Source: an uncultured Clostridia bacterium
Lineage (GTDB): Bacteria; Bacillota; Clostridia; Christensenellales; Borkfalkiaceae
Reading direction: 5' to 3'
Length of the DNA: 33,876 bases
Assembly (NCBI GenBank): GCA_934247225.1
Contig: CAKQJE010000023.1
Location: 1-33,876, forward strand
Positions 16,979 to 25,693 of the stretch are shown here, piece by piece. The notes below the pieces were generated by a model, which did no database searches, had not been told where the DNA came from, and saw nothing but the letters and a program-made list of their open reading frames with translations. Position 1 is the first letter of the stretch. Each line of letters opens with the position of its first letter. The position numbers and the translations under genes are program-made.

Positions 16979-19918
16979 ATGAAATACGACGTTTTTATTT
17001 CATATCACGGAGGCGGAGTCAATAGCGTAGATTCATCTTTCGGGAAAGCTGTTGAATTGTTTAACTATCTTAAAGACAGAGGAATTAAATGTTTCCTGTA
17101 CAAAAAAGTCGATAACGAAGACTTTTACGACGCCATAAATGACGGTTTGCTTGGCAGCAGACATTTTATTCTGGTTGCGTGTAACAAAAATAAGCTTTCG
17201 GAATGGGTTCGCGACGAAGTTAAACAGTTTGACGGACTACGTAAAAACGGGAAGAAACCCAACTGCCTTATTTCGGCTTATATATTCGGTTCGATTTGCG
17301 AGCAGGATTTATACGAATTCAATACGTTGTTTACTACGAAGGATATTGTGTCAGGAGAGGACGGCTTCGAGCGGTTGTATCGTTTGATTTTAGCAAAAAA
17401 CGAGATTGCGGCGACCGAAGAAAACAAAGAGCAACTTTTGCAATCGCAAGAATTATCCGAAAACAAGGTGCGGTTTCAGTCTTTCGACGAGATGTCCGAA
17501 TATTTTCTGGACAAAAAATTAAAGGGATTCTCCTTTTTTTCAGATAGCGAAATAGAAAGGCATTGCAAAATAGTGACGAAAAGATTGAAATGTATGACTT
17601 ACGAAGTGGTGAGTAGCGATTGCGTGGATTACGTTTCCGACACTGTTAACCGCATTACCGAAAACTACGCGTCGAATCCCGCAAATCCTTATCTTATGAA
17701 GATTATAGGACAATCCGGCACGCAGAAAAGTTATTTATTACAAATGCTTTACGTTGTTTTTAAAAAACGTTGCAACAACGCTCCGTTTTATCCTGTCTAT
17801 ATAGACTGCGATAAAATACGCGACGAATGCATTTTAAACGGCGGGGCTGGAAATATCGTTGCGGATATGTTTTCCGGATTAAAAACAGACGAAATGCGCG
17901 TCCCTCTGTTTATTATAGACGGACTTTTGAACGTAGTCACCGATGCTTTCAGGCTGGATTATCTTATAAAAAACGAAATAGATAAATTTGCAAAATCCAC
18001 ATTTATTGCAGGGATCAACAATGTATTCGGCGATAACAGGATAAGGCTTAACAAATCGAGTCTTATTAAGGGGAAATACGAAATTGTTTTGACTCTTTCG
18101 CTTATAAGCATCTACGAGAAGAAGAAGTGCCTGGATTATATTTCAACGCTTGAAAATCTGCCGACAGACAAAGAAGAAACTTATATATCGCTCGAAAGAA
18201 GTAAAATAACTGCCATAAACGAAAACATTATACGGATACTTTGCAACGAGGATGTCTTTTCAAATCTGAATCTTATGGATATGTTCGAAAGCGAAATACT
18301 CAACCGTCTCGGCGGCAACGAGGATTTGCTCAGCGAGGGTGCGGACGTTGTGTTTGAATTTGCTTACGGCTCGGACGATTTGGATTTTTCGGGCAATACG
18401 CTGACTATACTCAACCTTATAACAAAAGAGCAAATGTTTTTACATTTCTTTGTTGCCGTAAAGTATTTTAACAAGCTTTCAAAATACGAAATTACGCACG
18501 ATTTATCTTTTTTTCAAATGGTGTTCTCTAAGGAAATTACTCGTTTTATAACTTCCAGACTGAACGCGTACCCGCAATATGAAGAAGCTATTTTAAGCCT
18601 TGCGGGAAGATACGACGAAATGACCCTTATGGGAAAAAGTGAAATTTCGTACTTGCTCGGCAGAATAAAAACGCCTAATCGCAGACCGAGAGCCATAGAA
18701 CTGCTGCGCAAATATTATGAGGAAACGCAAGATTACATTACTCAGCGTAAATTTGACCTGCAATATAAGGGTATACCATACCTTAAAGAGGAATACAAGC
18801 AGGATTTATTCTTGTTGAGAGGAATATCTGTAAGCTTAATTTACTGTTCGGACGCTGCGATTGAAAAAAATTACGTAAAAAGCCTCATCGAAAACGATTT
18901 AAGCAATTCGATAAACAGAGGTTTCCATCTGGAATACTATGGAGATAAAAGATATTTGCCGAACCAGAATATGCTCGACTATACGGATAACCCGAGGATA
19001 GGCGAACGCACGCTTAAAATTCTTTGCAACGACGTTGAAGGACAGTTAAAAAAGAGAAAATTCGCTCCGTCGGCTATGCTTGAAGTGTTTACGATAGTTT
19101 CTCTTTTACAGGTGCGTATAGAGACGGATAGAAAACTTATCTCGTTTAACGTAAAATCTTATGTGGAAAAGGCTTGCAGAATACTTTCCGATTATTTGAA
19201 TGTCGTGACGATAGATGACAATATCATCGATTCATTCTTCCGTATGGCTCTGACAGACTTTAACAACTACCTTGAAAACGACAGCGGAAGTTTTTCGCCT
19301 AAACGTAGCGTAAGCAATTCTTACCTTGCGGCAAAAGACACGAAACGCGCGGGATGGATTGCGCAGAATATTCCTTCACCCGAAAGTATTGTCGAGCATA
19401 TGTATGCGTGTTGGTTTATAGGTCTGGTTTTTCTGCCGATAGAAAACAACGAAATAAAAGGCTATAATAAACAGCGAATTCTTCGTATGCTTATCGTTCA
19501 CGACCTTGCCGAAACAACGCTGAAAGATATACCGAAGTACGAAAAAGTAAACTATCCCGATTACGAACAAAAAGAAAATCGAGTGATGCTTTCCGTCCTG
19601 TTGAAAGGAACATACGGTAGCATAGACAGTATGACGGATTATGCCGATGCCTGGGACGAATGGTATGGGATGCAAACGGAAAATGCGCGTATCGCAAAAG
19701 ATATAGACGTTATTCAGGCAATATATCAGTTTCTTGTGTACAATAATTCTTATAGCGAAAATTTCAGCGAAGAACGCAGGAGAAATTGGTTGAACGAATT
19801 ATTCTGTATTAAAACCGAAACGGGGCGCGGAATTGCAAAAGAGCTTATAATCAAAAACGAGTTATTCTCCTCCGTTTTACAAAAATACGGTGACATAATA
19901 GAGGAATTCGACATCTGA
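16979..19918 (+). CDS. TIR - P-loop NTPase - HD phosphohydrolase fusion protein (candidate antiphage gene)
   Basis: The product has 979 residues. I choose ATG at 16979 because GGAGG lies at 16971-16975 (short 3-base spacing) and the TIR domain begins right there; an upstream TTG adds an implausible tail. Residues 1-150 are a TIR domain: YDVFISYHGG, a helix with FNYLKDRGIKCFLY, acidic NEDFYDAI (47-53), then SRHFILVACNKN and SEWVRDEV. Residues about 230-420 look like a STAND-type NTPase: GQSGTQKS (244-251) is a Walker A with Q where the last Gly should be, and VPLFIIDG (D314) is a Walker B. A helical middle has the motif INRGFHLEYYGD (645-656). Residues about 795-930 are an HD domain of YfbR/HDDC2 type: SIVEH (H807), VHDLAE (H841, D842, E845), KDI (D850) and AKDIDVIQA (D910). 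It is a solitary gene between a tRNA array and a strong terminator. Likely function: NAD and nucleotide metabolism in phage defence (inferred). Confidence 0.85.
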   Translation: MKYDVFISYHGGGVNSVDSSFGKAVELFNYLKDRGIKCFLYKKVDNEDFYDAINDGLLGSRHFILVACNKNKLSEWVRDEVKQFDGLRKNGKKPNCLISAYIFGSICEQDLYEFNTLFTTKDIVSGEDGFERLYRLILAKNEIAATEENKEQLLQSQELSENKVRFQSFDEMSEYFLDKKLKGFSFFSDSEIERHCKIVTKRLKCMTYEVVSSDCVDYVSDTVNRITENYASNPANPYLMKIIGQSGTQKSYLLQMLYVVFKKRCNNAPFYPVYIDCDKIRDECILNGGAGNIVADMFSGLKTDEMRVPLFIIDGLLNVVTDAFRLDYLIKNEIDKFAKSTFIAGINNVFGDNRIRLNKSSLIKGKYEIVLTLSLISIYEKKKCLDYISTLENLPTDKEETYISLERSKITAINENIIRILCNEDVFSNLNLMDMFESEILNRLGGNEDLLSEGADVVFEFAYGSDDLDFSGNTLTILNLITKEQMFLHFFVAVKYFNKLSKYEITHDLSFFQMVFSKEITRFITSRLNAYPQYEEAILSLAGRYDEMTLMGKSEISYLLGRIKTPNRRPRAIELLRKYYEETQDYITQRKFDLQYKGIPYLKEEYKQDLFLLRGISVSLIYCSDAAIEKNYVKSLIENDLSNSINRGFHLEYYGDKRYLPNQNMLDYTDNPRIGERTLKILCNDVEGQLKKRKFAPSAMLEVFTIVSLLQVRIETDRKLISFNVKSYVEKACRILSDYLNVVTIDDNIIDSFFRMALTDFNNYLENDSGSFSPKRSVSNSYLAAKDTKRAGWIAQNIPSPESIVEHMYACWFIGLVFLPIENNEIKGYNKQRILRMLIVHDLAETTLKDIPKYEKVNYPDYEQKENRVMLSVLLKGTYGSIDSMTDYADAWDEWYGMQTENARIAKDIDVIQAIYQFLVYNNSYSENFSEERRRNWLNELFCIKTETGRGIAKELIIKNELFSSVLQKYGDIIEEFDI

Positions 19919-19956
19919 ATAATAGAAATATGCATTTTATAAAGTAATGTATTGAC

Positions 19957-20001
19957 AAACGGGCGGGGATTGAAATTTTTTTCAATCCCCGCCCGTTTAA
20001 T
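19957..20001 (+). terminator. Strong terminator after the TIR-HD gene
   Basis: A perfect 18-bp stem has arms at 19957-19974 and 19981-19998 (core GGGCGGGGATTG / CAATCCCCGCCC) and a 6-base loop, with A/T flanks that could end transcription from either side. Confidence 0.9.
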
Positions 20002-20058
20002 ATAAGTTTTTGAAAATAAAACGATTAAAAAGGGAAAGAAAAAAGTTAAAAATGAGTA

Positions 20059-20086
20059 TTGACTTTTTTGTCGTATGCTATATAAT
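20059..20086 (+). promoter_or_regulatory. Promoter of the GH3 fragment
   Basis: TTGACT (20059-20064), a 16-base spacer, and TATAAT (20081-20086). The predicted start of transcription coincides with the ATG at 20093, which would make the message leaderless. The upstream ATG at 20075 lies between the -35 and -10 boxes and is unlikely to be used. Confidence 0.8.
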
Positions 20087-20092
20087 GTTGCT

Positions 20093-20250
20093 ATGAACGC
20101 GAAAGATTTTACTTTGGACGAAAAATTAAGACTGTTATGCGGAAAAGAGCATTCGATGAATCTCGAAACGTTTAACGGTAAACTCCCGCTTTTTACAATG
20201 AGCGACGGACCGCACGGACTTAGAACCTTCCGTAAGGACGAGAACGGAAA
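20093..20250 (+). pseudogene. N-terminal fragment of a GH3 beta-glucosidase
   Basis: About 52 residues match the start of glycoside hydrolase family 3: FTLDEKLRLLCGKEH near the N-terminus, then LPLFTMSDGPHGLR (family pattern SDGPHGLR). The similarity stops at about 20245-20255, where a GH2-like sequence begins in another frame. The fragment's own frame runs on to a stop at 20315 through unrelated sequence. No ribosome site precedes ATG 20093. The rest of the enzyme, including the nucleophile region, is absent, so it is a remnant. Confidence 0.75.
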
Positions 20251-22095
20251 ATCGAAAGCCCGAGATTGTGGAACAACTCGCGTCCGTGGCTCTATAAGTC
20301 GATTATCTCGCTGTTAAACGAAAATTGCAAGCAGGTAAAAACGCGGAAATTCGGCGTGAGAACTTTCACGTAGGATCTAAAAAGCGAGATAAAGGGCGCG
20401 TACTATTTAAACGGCGAAAAGATAAAACTCCGCGGCGCGAACACAATGGGTTTCGAGCAGCAGGACGTTATGCGGGGCGATTTCGATCGGCTTACGGACG
20501 ATATTCTGCTTGCGAAAATCTGCAATATGAATTTCTGGCGCATAACTCAGCGCCCCGTTCAGGACGAAATTTACGATTATTGCGATATGCTCGGTCTTAT
20601 GGTTCAGACCGATCTGCCGCTTTTCGGCGTGATGCGTAAAAACAGGTTCGCCGAAGGCGTTCGTCAGGCGGAGGAAATGGAAAGAATGGTGCGTTCTCAC
20701 GCCTGCGTTGTCGTCGATACGTTTATAAACGAGCCGTTTTCAAACGGTCGCGGCGAACCGCACAGGCATATGACGAGAAACGAAATGCAACGTTTTTTCG
20801 ACGCGTGCAAGGGAATTATCGCGATTACCGATCCCGACAGAGTGATTAAATCAGTCGACGGCGATTACGATCCCCCGTGCGACGATTTGCCCGATAATCA
20901 TATTTATAATATGTGGTACAACAACCACGCGCTGTTGTTTCATAAGTTTAACAAAGGTTATTGGCTTCCGATGAAAAAGAATTGGTTCTACGGTTGCGGC
21001 GAGTTCGGCGTGGAGGGGCTTGACAGCGTTGACCTGATGCGCCGCAGATATCCGAAAGAATGGATAAAAGAACCATTCGATCCGAAGAACATTCTTTACG
21101 CTCAGACGGGGCAAAGTTACGGCGTTTTTTATTCTGCGGGCGGCTCAATGGAAGATTGGGTGGAAAAAAGCCGCAGCTATCAGGCATTTGCGGTAAAATT
21201 TATGACAGAATTCTTTCGGCGCGATCGCCTTAACGTATCGTTTGCGGTGCATTTGTTCATAGACGCGTGGCCGGCAGGGTGGATGAAGGCGATAATAGAC
21301 TGCGAAAGAATGCCGAAGCCCGCCTATTTCGCTTACAGAAACGCTTTAAAACCCGTAATCACGAGTTTCAGAACGGACAGATATACATATTTTGCGGGCG
21401 AAGAGATAAAAATCGAAAACTATCTTTGCAACGACACGAGCCGCAAAACGGCGGGGAAAGTTGTTTATTCGGTGGAAAATTCGCTCGGCGAAACGGCGTT
21501 TGCAGGCGAAGCCGACGTGTGCTGCGACGCTTGCGAGTCGGCGTATATGCATACCGTTTCGTTTAAAATCGAAAACGCGGACAAACGCGAAAAATTTAAG
21601 GTTCGGGCTTATTATGCCGACGAAGCGAACGGCTTAAACAGCGTAAACGAAATCGAAATAGAGGTTTTCCCGCGATTGGACTACGAAAAGAATAAAAATC
21701 TTAAAATAATCGAGCTTAAAAAACGGGGAGAACAGGAAATCTGCGGCGAAAAAGTAAAAGTATTCGATATGTATGCGGGCGGAGTTTACTTTGTCGAAAC
21801 GCCTGAAAACGACGTTTTCGGATATCTTAAAAAAGACGATCTGCATTGGCTTTACAACAAAGAAACGGATATGATAGACTATACCGCGGACAACGCTTTC
21901 ACTTCGGAAGGCTTCATGCCTCTTATCGTAAAACCGTCGTACAGCGGCGTGGATATGGGAAGAGAAGAAATAATGTCGTATAAACGCGTCGGCGAAGAAG
22001 TTTACGTTATAACGACGATCAACCTTCTGGAAGAAAATCCCGTCATAACGTTGCTTTTAAAATCTCTCAACGAGAATATCGATAAGTTAAAATAA
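20251..22095 (+). pseudogene. GH2-family glycosidase lacking its N-terminus (beta-galactosidase/glucuronidase type)
   Basis: From 20251 the frame reads ESPRLWNNSRPWLY and KFGVRTFT, typical of the GH2 domain ahead of the barrel. An in-frame TAG at 20371 follows, and then YYLNGEKIKLRGANTMGFE, the start of the GH2 barrel. The long frame from ATG 20446 continues for 549 residues with an acid/base candidate in TFINEPF and a nucleophile candidate in GCGEFGVEGL, then a beta-sandwich tail. The sugar-binding N-terminal domain is missing, and the gene is joined out of frame to a GH3 fragment. With both a fusion and a nonsense codon, I call it broken; a shortened product from 20446 cannot be excluded. 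Confidence 0.75.
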
Positions 22096-22122
22096 TACCG
22101 AAATCGAGCGCGGAATAATCGT

Positions 22123-22161
22123 AAACGCAATGCGGATTTTTTGGCGCGTTGCGTTTTTTTG
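22123..22161 (+). terminator. Terminator after the GH2 remnant
   Basis: AAACGCAATGCG (22123-22134) pairs with CGCGTTGCGTTT (22145-22156), one G-T pair included, followed by a T-run. Confidence 0.82.
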
Positions 22162-22222
22162 CGCTTTTGTCGTTTTTGCCGCCCGAAAATTCGCGACTCA
22201 CGAAAATAAAGCAAAAAAAGAC

Positions 22223-22251
22223 AAGACGAACGGGAAAATATATGCTAAAAT
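22223..22251 (+). promoter_or_regulatory. Probable promoter of the AraC-type gene, leaderless
   Basis: TAAAAT (22246-22251) ends 6 bases before the ATG at 22258. A weak -35 (AAGACG, 22223-22228) lies 17 bases upstream. The gene has no ribosome site, consistent with a leaderless message. Confidence 0.5.
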
Positions 22252-22257
22252 GTAGCT

Positions 22258-23193
22258 ATGATTTTACTCGACGCGATAAATTATATCGAAAATCATCTTT
22301 TCGAGGAAATAGATTACGACGCTTTGGCAAGATATGCTCATACGAACAAGTATAACCTAATGAGAATTTTTTCGGCTTCGACCGATTTTACGCTTGCCGA
22401 ATATATAAGGCTTCGCAGGCTGTCCGAAGCGGGCAGGGCGATTTCCGAAACAAAGCGAGTGATTATCGATATCGGATTTGATTGCGGGTATACTACGGCG
22501 GAAAGTTTTTCGAAGGCTTATAAGAAATTTCACAGAATATCGCCGAGCGAAACGCGAAAGACGAAAAAATATAAATTTATCCCTGAGTGGAACATAAATC
22601 GTATGATAGGAGAGGGCGAAATAATGAAATACGAAATCACGGAATTTAAAAACGCGGTGTTTTACGGCTACGGCGAAAGGTTTGCAGGGAGAGCCGAAGA
22701 TCGCAGTGAGCAAGACGAAAAATTCTTTCGTTCGACGAGAAAACGGCAGGACGCTTTGCGTGTTTTAAGAAAAGACGGCGACTGCGACTGGTGGGAAATC
22801 CTCGATAATTTCGGCGCGGACGGGTTCGATTTATCCGTTGCGGTCTGCCCCGATAACGCGTTCGGCGAAAATCTGAGCAATGCCGATTTTAAGGCGCTTG
22901 CAGAAAAAACGGTAGCCGAAAATTACGATAACACCTTCGAATGTGAGGAGTTGGAACGCTACGTAAAATCTTTCGAAAAGTTCGTTATCTGCGGAAAATA
23001 CGCGAAATTTATCTCCGAATATAAGGAGTTTCCTATGGGTTTGCTGGACGGATTCACGAAATCGGTTTACGGCGGAATAGACGACTACGGTTTTACGCGG
23101 GACGAAAGCCGCCCCGAGCTTCTTCGCGTGCATTGGGCGAAGCGGGCAAACATAAAGGAAAGACACCTCGAACTATATCTTCCGATAAAATAA
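22258..23193 (+). CDS. AraC-family regulator with GyrI-like effector-binding domain
   Basis: The product has 311 residues. Residues 1-105 are an AraC-type double helix-turn-helix: NYIENHLFEEIDYDALARYA, then DIGFDCGYTTAESFSKAYKK, the usual second-helix pattern, and ISPSETRK. Residues about 120-311 resemble the GyrI/AraC effector-binding fold (KYEITEFKNAVFYGYGERF; LPIK at the end), which binds small hydrophobic or drug-like ligands. The start is fixed by the family's standard opening and by the -10 box just upstream. It is the last gene before the leader of the hydrogenase-regulator operon and may control that promoter, but no direct evidence is visible. Confidence 0.88.
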   Translation: MILLDAINYIENHLFEEIDYDALARYAHTNKYNLMRIFSASTDFTLAEYIRLRRLSEAGRAISETKRVIIDIGFDCGYTTAESFSKAYKKFHRISPSETRKTKKYKFIPEWNINRMIGEGEIMKYEITEFKNAVFYGYGERFAGRAEDRSEQDEKFFRSTRKRQDALRVLRKDGDCDWWEILDNFGADGFDLSVAVCPDNAFGENLSNADFKALAEKTVAENYDNTFECEELERYVKSFEKFVICGKYAKFISEYKEFPMGLLDGFTKSVYGGIDDYGFTRDESRPELLRVHWAKRANIKERHLELYLPIK

Positions 23194-23219
23194 CGATAAT
23201 TTGAGATAAAGTATCGTTA
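23191..23219. repeat. Inverted repeat overlapping the AraC stop codon
   Basis: TAACGATA (23191-23198) and TATCGTTA (23212-23219) form perfect 8-base arms around 13 bases. No T-tract follows and the -35 box at 23224 is 4 bases away, so it may be an operator rather than a terminator. Confidence 0.45.
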
Positions 23220-23223
23220 AAAG

Positions 23224-23252
23224 TTGACAAATCGGGAAAACGGGTGTATAAT
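23224..23252 (+). promoter_or_regulatory. Consensus promoter of the TM1266-like/ABC importer operon
   Basis: Perfect TTGACA (23224-23229), a 17-base spacer, and perfect TATAAT (23247-23252). Transcription should start near 23259, giving a 5' leader of about 320 bases. Confidence 0.93.
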
Positions 23253-23258
23253 AAAGTC

Positions 23259-23581
23259 GCTAAATCGATGAGGGCGTCGGGCAAACGGGTTTATAAAACG
23301 CGCAGCGCGTTTTATGGAAAACCGCTTAGCTACGATATCGGAGAGTAAGCGCGTTATAAAACTTTCGAATTTCAATCGTTTTGTCGGATTTTTCGTAAAA
23401 TCGCGGCGCAAAACCGAGCGGGATAGTTTATCCGGTTTATCGGTTTGCGGCAAAATAAAAAAATCTCGGGCGACTGAATTTTTCGGATTATCGAAACGAT
23501 GTTTTTTACGCATACTCTTCGGGGTATGCGTTTTTCTTTTGCCCGAAAGCATTATCGGAAATTTACAAAAAGGAGCAGAAA
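23259..23581 (+). promoter_or_regulatory. Structured 5' leader with attenuator: candidate riboswitch of unrecognised class
   Basis: The leader contains a perfect 10-bp hairpin (arms 23293-23302 and 23306-23315, loop CAG). A second stem pairs CGCTTA (23323-23328) with TAAGCG (23346-23351). A terminator hairpin follows at 23508-23531. GAGTAAGCG (23343-23351) can instead pair with CGCATACTC (23509-23517) at 8 of 9 positions, which would open both the second stem and the terminator. That mutually exclusive folding is what a transcriptional riboswitch needs. I looked for TPP, T-box, SAM-I, c-di-GMP-I and THF hallmarks and did not find a complete set. A frame of 181 codons across it (23314-23859) is not credible as a gene. 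Confidence 0.6.
23508..23540 (+). terminator. UUCG-capped terminator inside the leader
   Basis: ACGCATACTC (23508-23517), loop TTCG, and GGGTATGCGT (23522-23531) form a 10-bp stem with a C(UUCG)G cap, followed by TTTTCTTTT. It lies after the promoter and about 40 bases before the ribosome site of the next gene, so it can only act as an attenuator. Confidence 0.85.
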
Positions 23582-23833
23582 ATGAGAATAGCGGTTATCG
23601 GTATCGTTATCGAAAAGGACAGAAGTTCGTCGGGCGCGGTGAACGGAATTTTATCGGAATACGGCGATCATATCGTCGGCAGAATGGGCGTACCCGACAG
23701 GGAAAACGACGTTTACGTCATAAGCGTAATTGTCAAGGCGACGAACGAGATTATCTCCGCGATGACGGGAAAGCTCGGGAAAATCGAAAACGTAAAAGTC
23801 AAGTCGGCTGTAACGACTTGCGAAATAAACTGA
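23582..23833 (+). CDS. TM1266-like putative iron-only hydrogenase system regulator
   Basis: The product has 83 residues and an ACT-like fold in the TM1266 family, usually found beside [FeFe]-hydrogenase maturation genes. Family hallmarks visible are an opening RIAVIGIVIE, ILSEYGDHIVGRMGVPDREN, VYVISVIVKATNEII and a closing TGKLGKIENVKVKSA. AAAGGAG lies 7 bases upstream of the ATG. It is the first gene after the attenuated leader and is followed 22 bases later by an ABC importer. Its biochemical role is unknown; ligand sensing is suggested by the ACT-like fold. Confidence 0.85.
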   Translation: MRIAVIGIVIEKDRSSSGAVNGILSEYGDHIVGRMGVPDRENDVYVISVIVKATNEIISAMTGKLGKIENVKVKSAVTTCEIN

Positions 23834-23855
23834 AAAAATTTAAAGGAGAAATATT

Positions 23856-24860
23856 ATGAAAAAATTATTGTCTGTTTTTCTTGCGATCGTAATGTTGTTT
23901 GCGGTCGTCGCATGCGGATCCGATGACTCCGCAAATTCATCTCCCGCACCCGAAAAGGTCGAAAAAACCTTTGGAATGGGCGTTGTAAACGGCGCGCCCG
24001 CGCTTGCCGTCGCAAACCTTACGGGCGGTTTCGATTTTTCGGACGAAACCTCGGATATAAAAACCGACGTTCATGTCGAGAAAGACGCTCCGAGCGTTAT
24101 TTCGGGACTTACAAACGGAACATATGATATGGCGATTATGCCGCTTAACGTTGCCGCTAAACTGTACAATGCGGGGCAGCTCGGCGTAAAACTCGTTTCG
24201 GTAAACATTTTCAGCGTTCTGCATATGATAACGACAGACGAATATTCGAGCCTTGACGGCCTTAAAGGCAAGGTTGTGTACAGCGTAGGCGCGGGCGGAA
24301 CTCCCGAAGTCGTTTTCAAAAACATTTTAAAAGAAAACAATATCGAATTTGAGGACGGAGCGACCGCAAAAGATACCCAAAAGGTTTATTTCAACGCAAT
24401 TACCGAAGCCGCAAACGTCATAGCCGCCCTTAAAACAGGCGAAGCGAAATTCGCACTTTTGGGCGAACCCGTCGTAACGCAGGCAATGGCGAAAACGGGC
24501 GCAAAAATCGCGTTTTCTCTCGAAGACGAATGGAAAAAAATTCATCCCGGGGTAGGTTTCGTTCAGGCGGGACTTATCGTTAAAGAAAGCGTTCTCGCCG
24601 AGAATGCGTATCTGGACGCACTCCTTAAAAAGATGACCGAAAACAAGACATACTTGACCGCAAATGCAGACAAAGCCGTAGAAGATCTTAAAGCTATCGG
24701 CGCAACCTTGCCCGCATTAAGCGAGGCGACCCTTTCGAGATGCAATATCGGAGCGGAAAGCGCGAAAGCCCGCAAAGCCGATATAGAAGCTTTCCTTGCG
24801 GTATTGACACCGAGCGAATATGGCGGAAAACTTCCCGCAGAAGATTTCTACGCGAAATAA
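23856..24860 (+). CDS. NitT/TauT-type ABC importer substrate-binding lipoprotein
   Basis: The product has 334 residues. The signal MKKLLSVFLAIVMLFAVVAC ends in a lipobox with lipidated C20. The mature part has the layout of NMT1/THI5-type receptors: VVNGAPALAVANL near the start, ISGLTNGTYDMAIMPLNVAA, LKGKVVYSVGAGGTPEVVFK, and LKTGEAKFALLGEPVVTQA. AAGGAG precedes the ATG. Relatives carry nitrate, sulfonates or thiamine precursors; the substrate cannot be read here. Operon position behind a TM1266-like gene suggests a link to hydrogenase or cofactor metabolism, which is inference. Confidence 0.88.
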   Translation: MKKLLSVFLAIVMLFAVVACGSDDSANSSPAPEKVEKTFGMGVVNGAPALAVANLTGGFDFSDETSDIKTDVHVEKDAPSVISGLTNGTYDMAIMPLNVAAKLYNAGQLGVKLVSVNIFSVLHMITTDEYSSLDGLKGKVVYSVGAGGTPEVVFKNILKENNIEFEDGATAKDTQKVYFNAITEAANVIAALKTGEAKFALLGEPVVTQAMAKTGAKIAFSLEDEWKKIHPGVGFVQAGLIVKESVLAENAYLDALLKKMTENKTYLTANADKAVEDLKAIGATLPALSEATLSRCNIGAESAKARKADIEAFLAVLTPSEYGGKLPAEDFYAK

Positions 24861-24898
24861 AATCAGTCAATCAAAATAAGGATTTAACTTAAAGTTTA

Positions 24899-25693
24899 AT
24901 GAAAAAAAGCCTGTTAAGCTCCGCCGCGCTCATTGCGGGTATAATCGCGGTTATACTCATATGGTACGGCGTAGCTTTAAAAATCAATAGCGATCTGCTT
25001 GCGCCCACGCCTTTGGCGGTGTGTAGGGAGCTGTTTGCCGCGCTTAAAGAAAAGTCGGTCTATAAGTCGATTATCGGCACGTTTTCAAGGTCAATGATAA
25101 GTTTTTTGATAGCTTTTGCCATGGCTCTTCTGATGGCGATAGCGGCAAACGCGTCCGCATTTTTGGAGAAGTTCTTTTATCCGCTCGTCGCGCTTTTGAG
25201 AGTGCTTCCCGCAATGGCGGCGATACTCCTTTGCCTTATCTGGCTGAAATCGGCGAAAAGCCCGATCGCGATTTCGTTTATAGTAGTGTTTCCGATGACG
25301 TATTCGACGATTTTTTCGGCGATAAAAAACAGAGACAAGGAAACGGCGGAACTTTTAAAGGTTTACGGGGTCAAACCGTTCAAAGTGTTTTGGGGTTGCA
25401 CCTTTCCGAACGTTTTCGATAAGATTTTCCCCGAACTCGTCTCCCTTCTTGCCTTTAACGTGAAGCTCACCGTGAGCGGCGAAGCCCTTGCGAACACGCA
25501 GCTCAGTATCGGGCGCGAAATGTACGTCGCGAACGCGTATTTAGAAACGGGAAGGCTTATGGCGTTTGCCGTGATAGCCGTTTTGTTGTCGGTTATCATC
25601 GAAGTCGTTATCAAATCGATATATAAAATCGTAAAGGGGGCTGTCGTCGGATATGCACGTAAAAAATCTGAACAAGCGATACAAAACGGATAA
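24899..25693 (+). CDS. NitT/TauT-type ABC importer permease
   Basis: The product has 264 residues, about the usual length, with six predicted membrane helices and the coupling loop ETAELLKVYGVKPFKVFWGC. The opening resembles SsuC/ThiX permeases (LLAPTPLAVCRELF after TM1). The ribosome site is weak (AAGGA about 16 bases upstream), so translation may be partly coupled to the receptor gene. The last 41 bases overlap the ATPase gene. Confidence 0.88.
   Translation: MKKSLLSSAALIAGIIAVILIWYGVALKINSDLLAPTPLAVCRELFAALKEKSVYKSIIGTFSRSMISFLIAFAMALLMAIAANASAFLEKFFYPLVALLRVLPAMAAILLCLIWLKSAKSPIAISFIVVFPMTYSTIFSAIKNRDKETAELLKVYGVKPFKVFWGCTFPNVFDKIFPELVSLLAFNVKLTVSGEALANTQLSIGREMYVANAYLETGRLMAFAVIAVLLSVIIEVVIKSIYKIVKGAVVGYARKKSEQAIQNG

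Noticed and set aside
16717..20001. tRNA-bounded integrative element containing the TIR-HD gene
   Set aside because: No integrase and no direct repeat of the tRNA-Lys 3' end was found, so an integrated element cannot be claimed.
23191..23219. Inverted repeat as terminator of the AraC gene
   Set aside because: There is no T-tract, and a promoter begins 4 bases later; an operator role is more likely.
23259..23581. TPP, THF, c-di-GMP-I, SAM-I or T-box leader
   Set aside because: Short resemblances occur (GGAGAGTA, GGGCAAAC, CGATGA), but none is accompanied by the rest of the conserved core.
23314..23859. 181-codon open frame over the operon leader
   Set aside because: It translates the hairpins of the leader, has no ribosome site or recognisable domain, and overlaps the TM1266-like gene in another frame.
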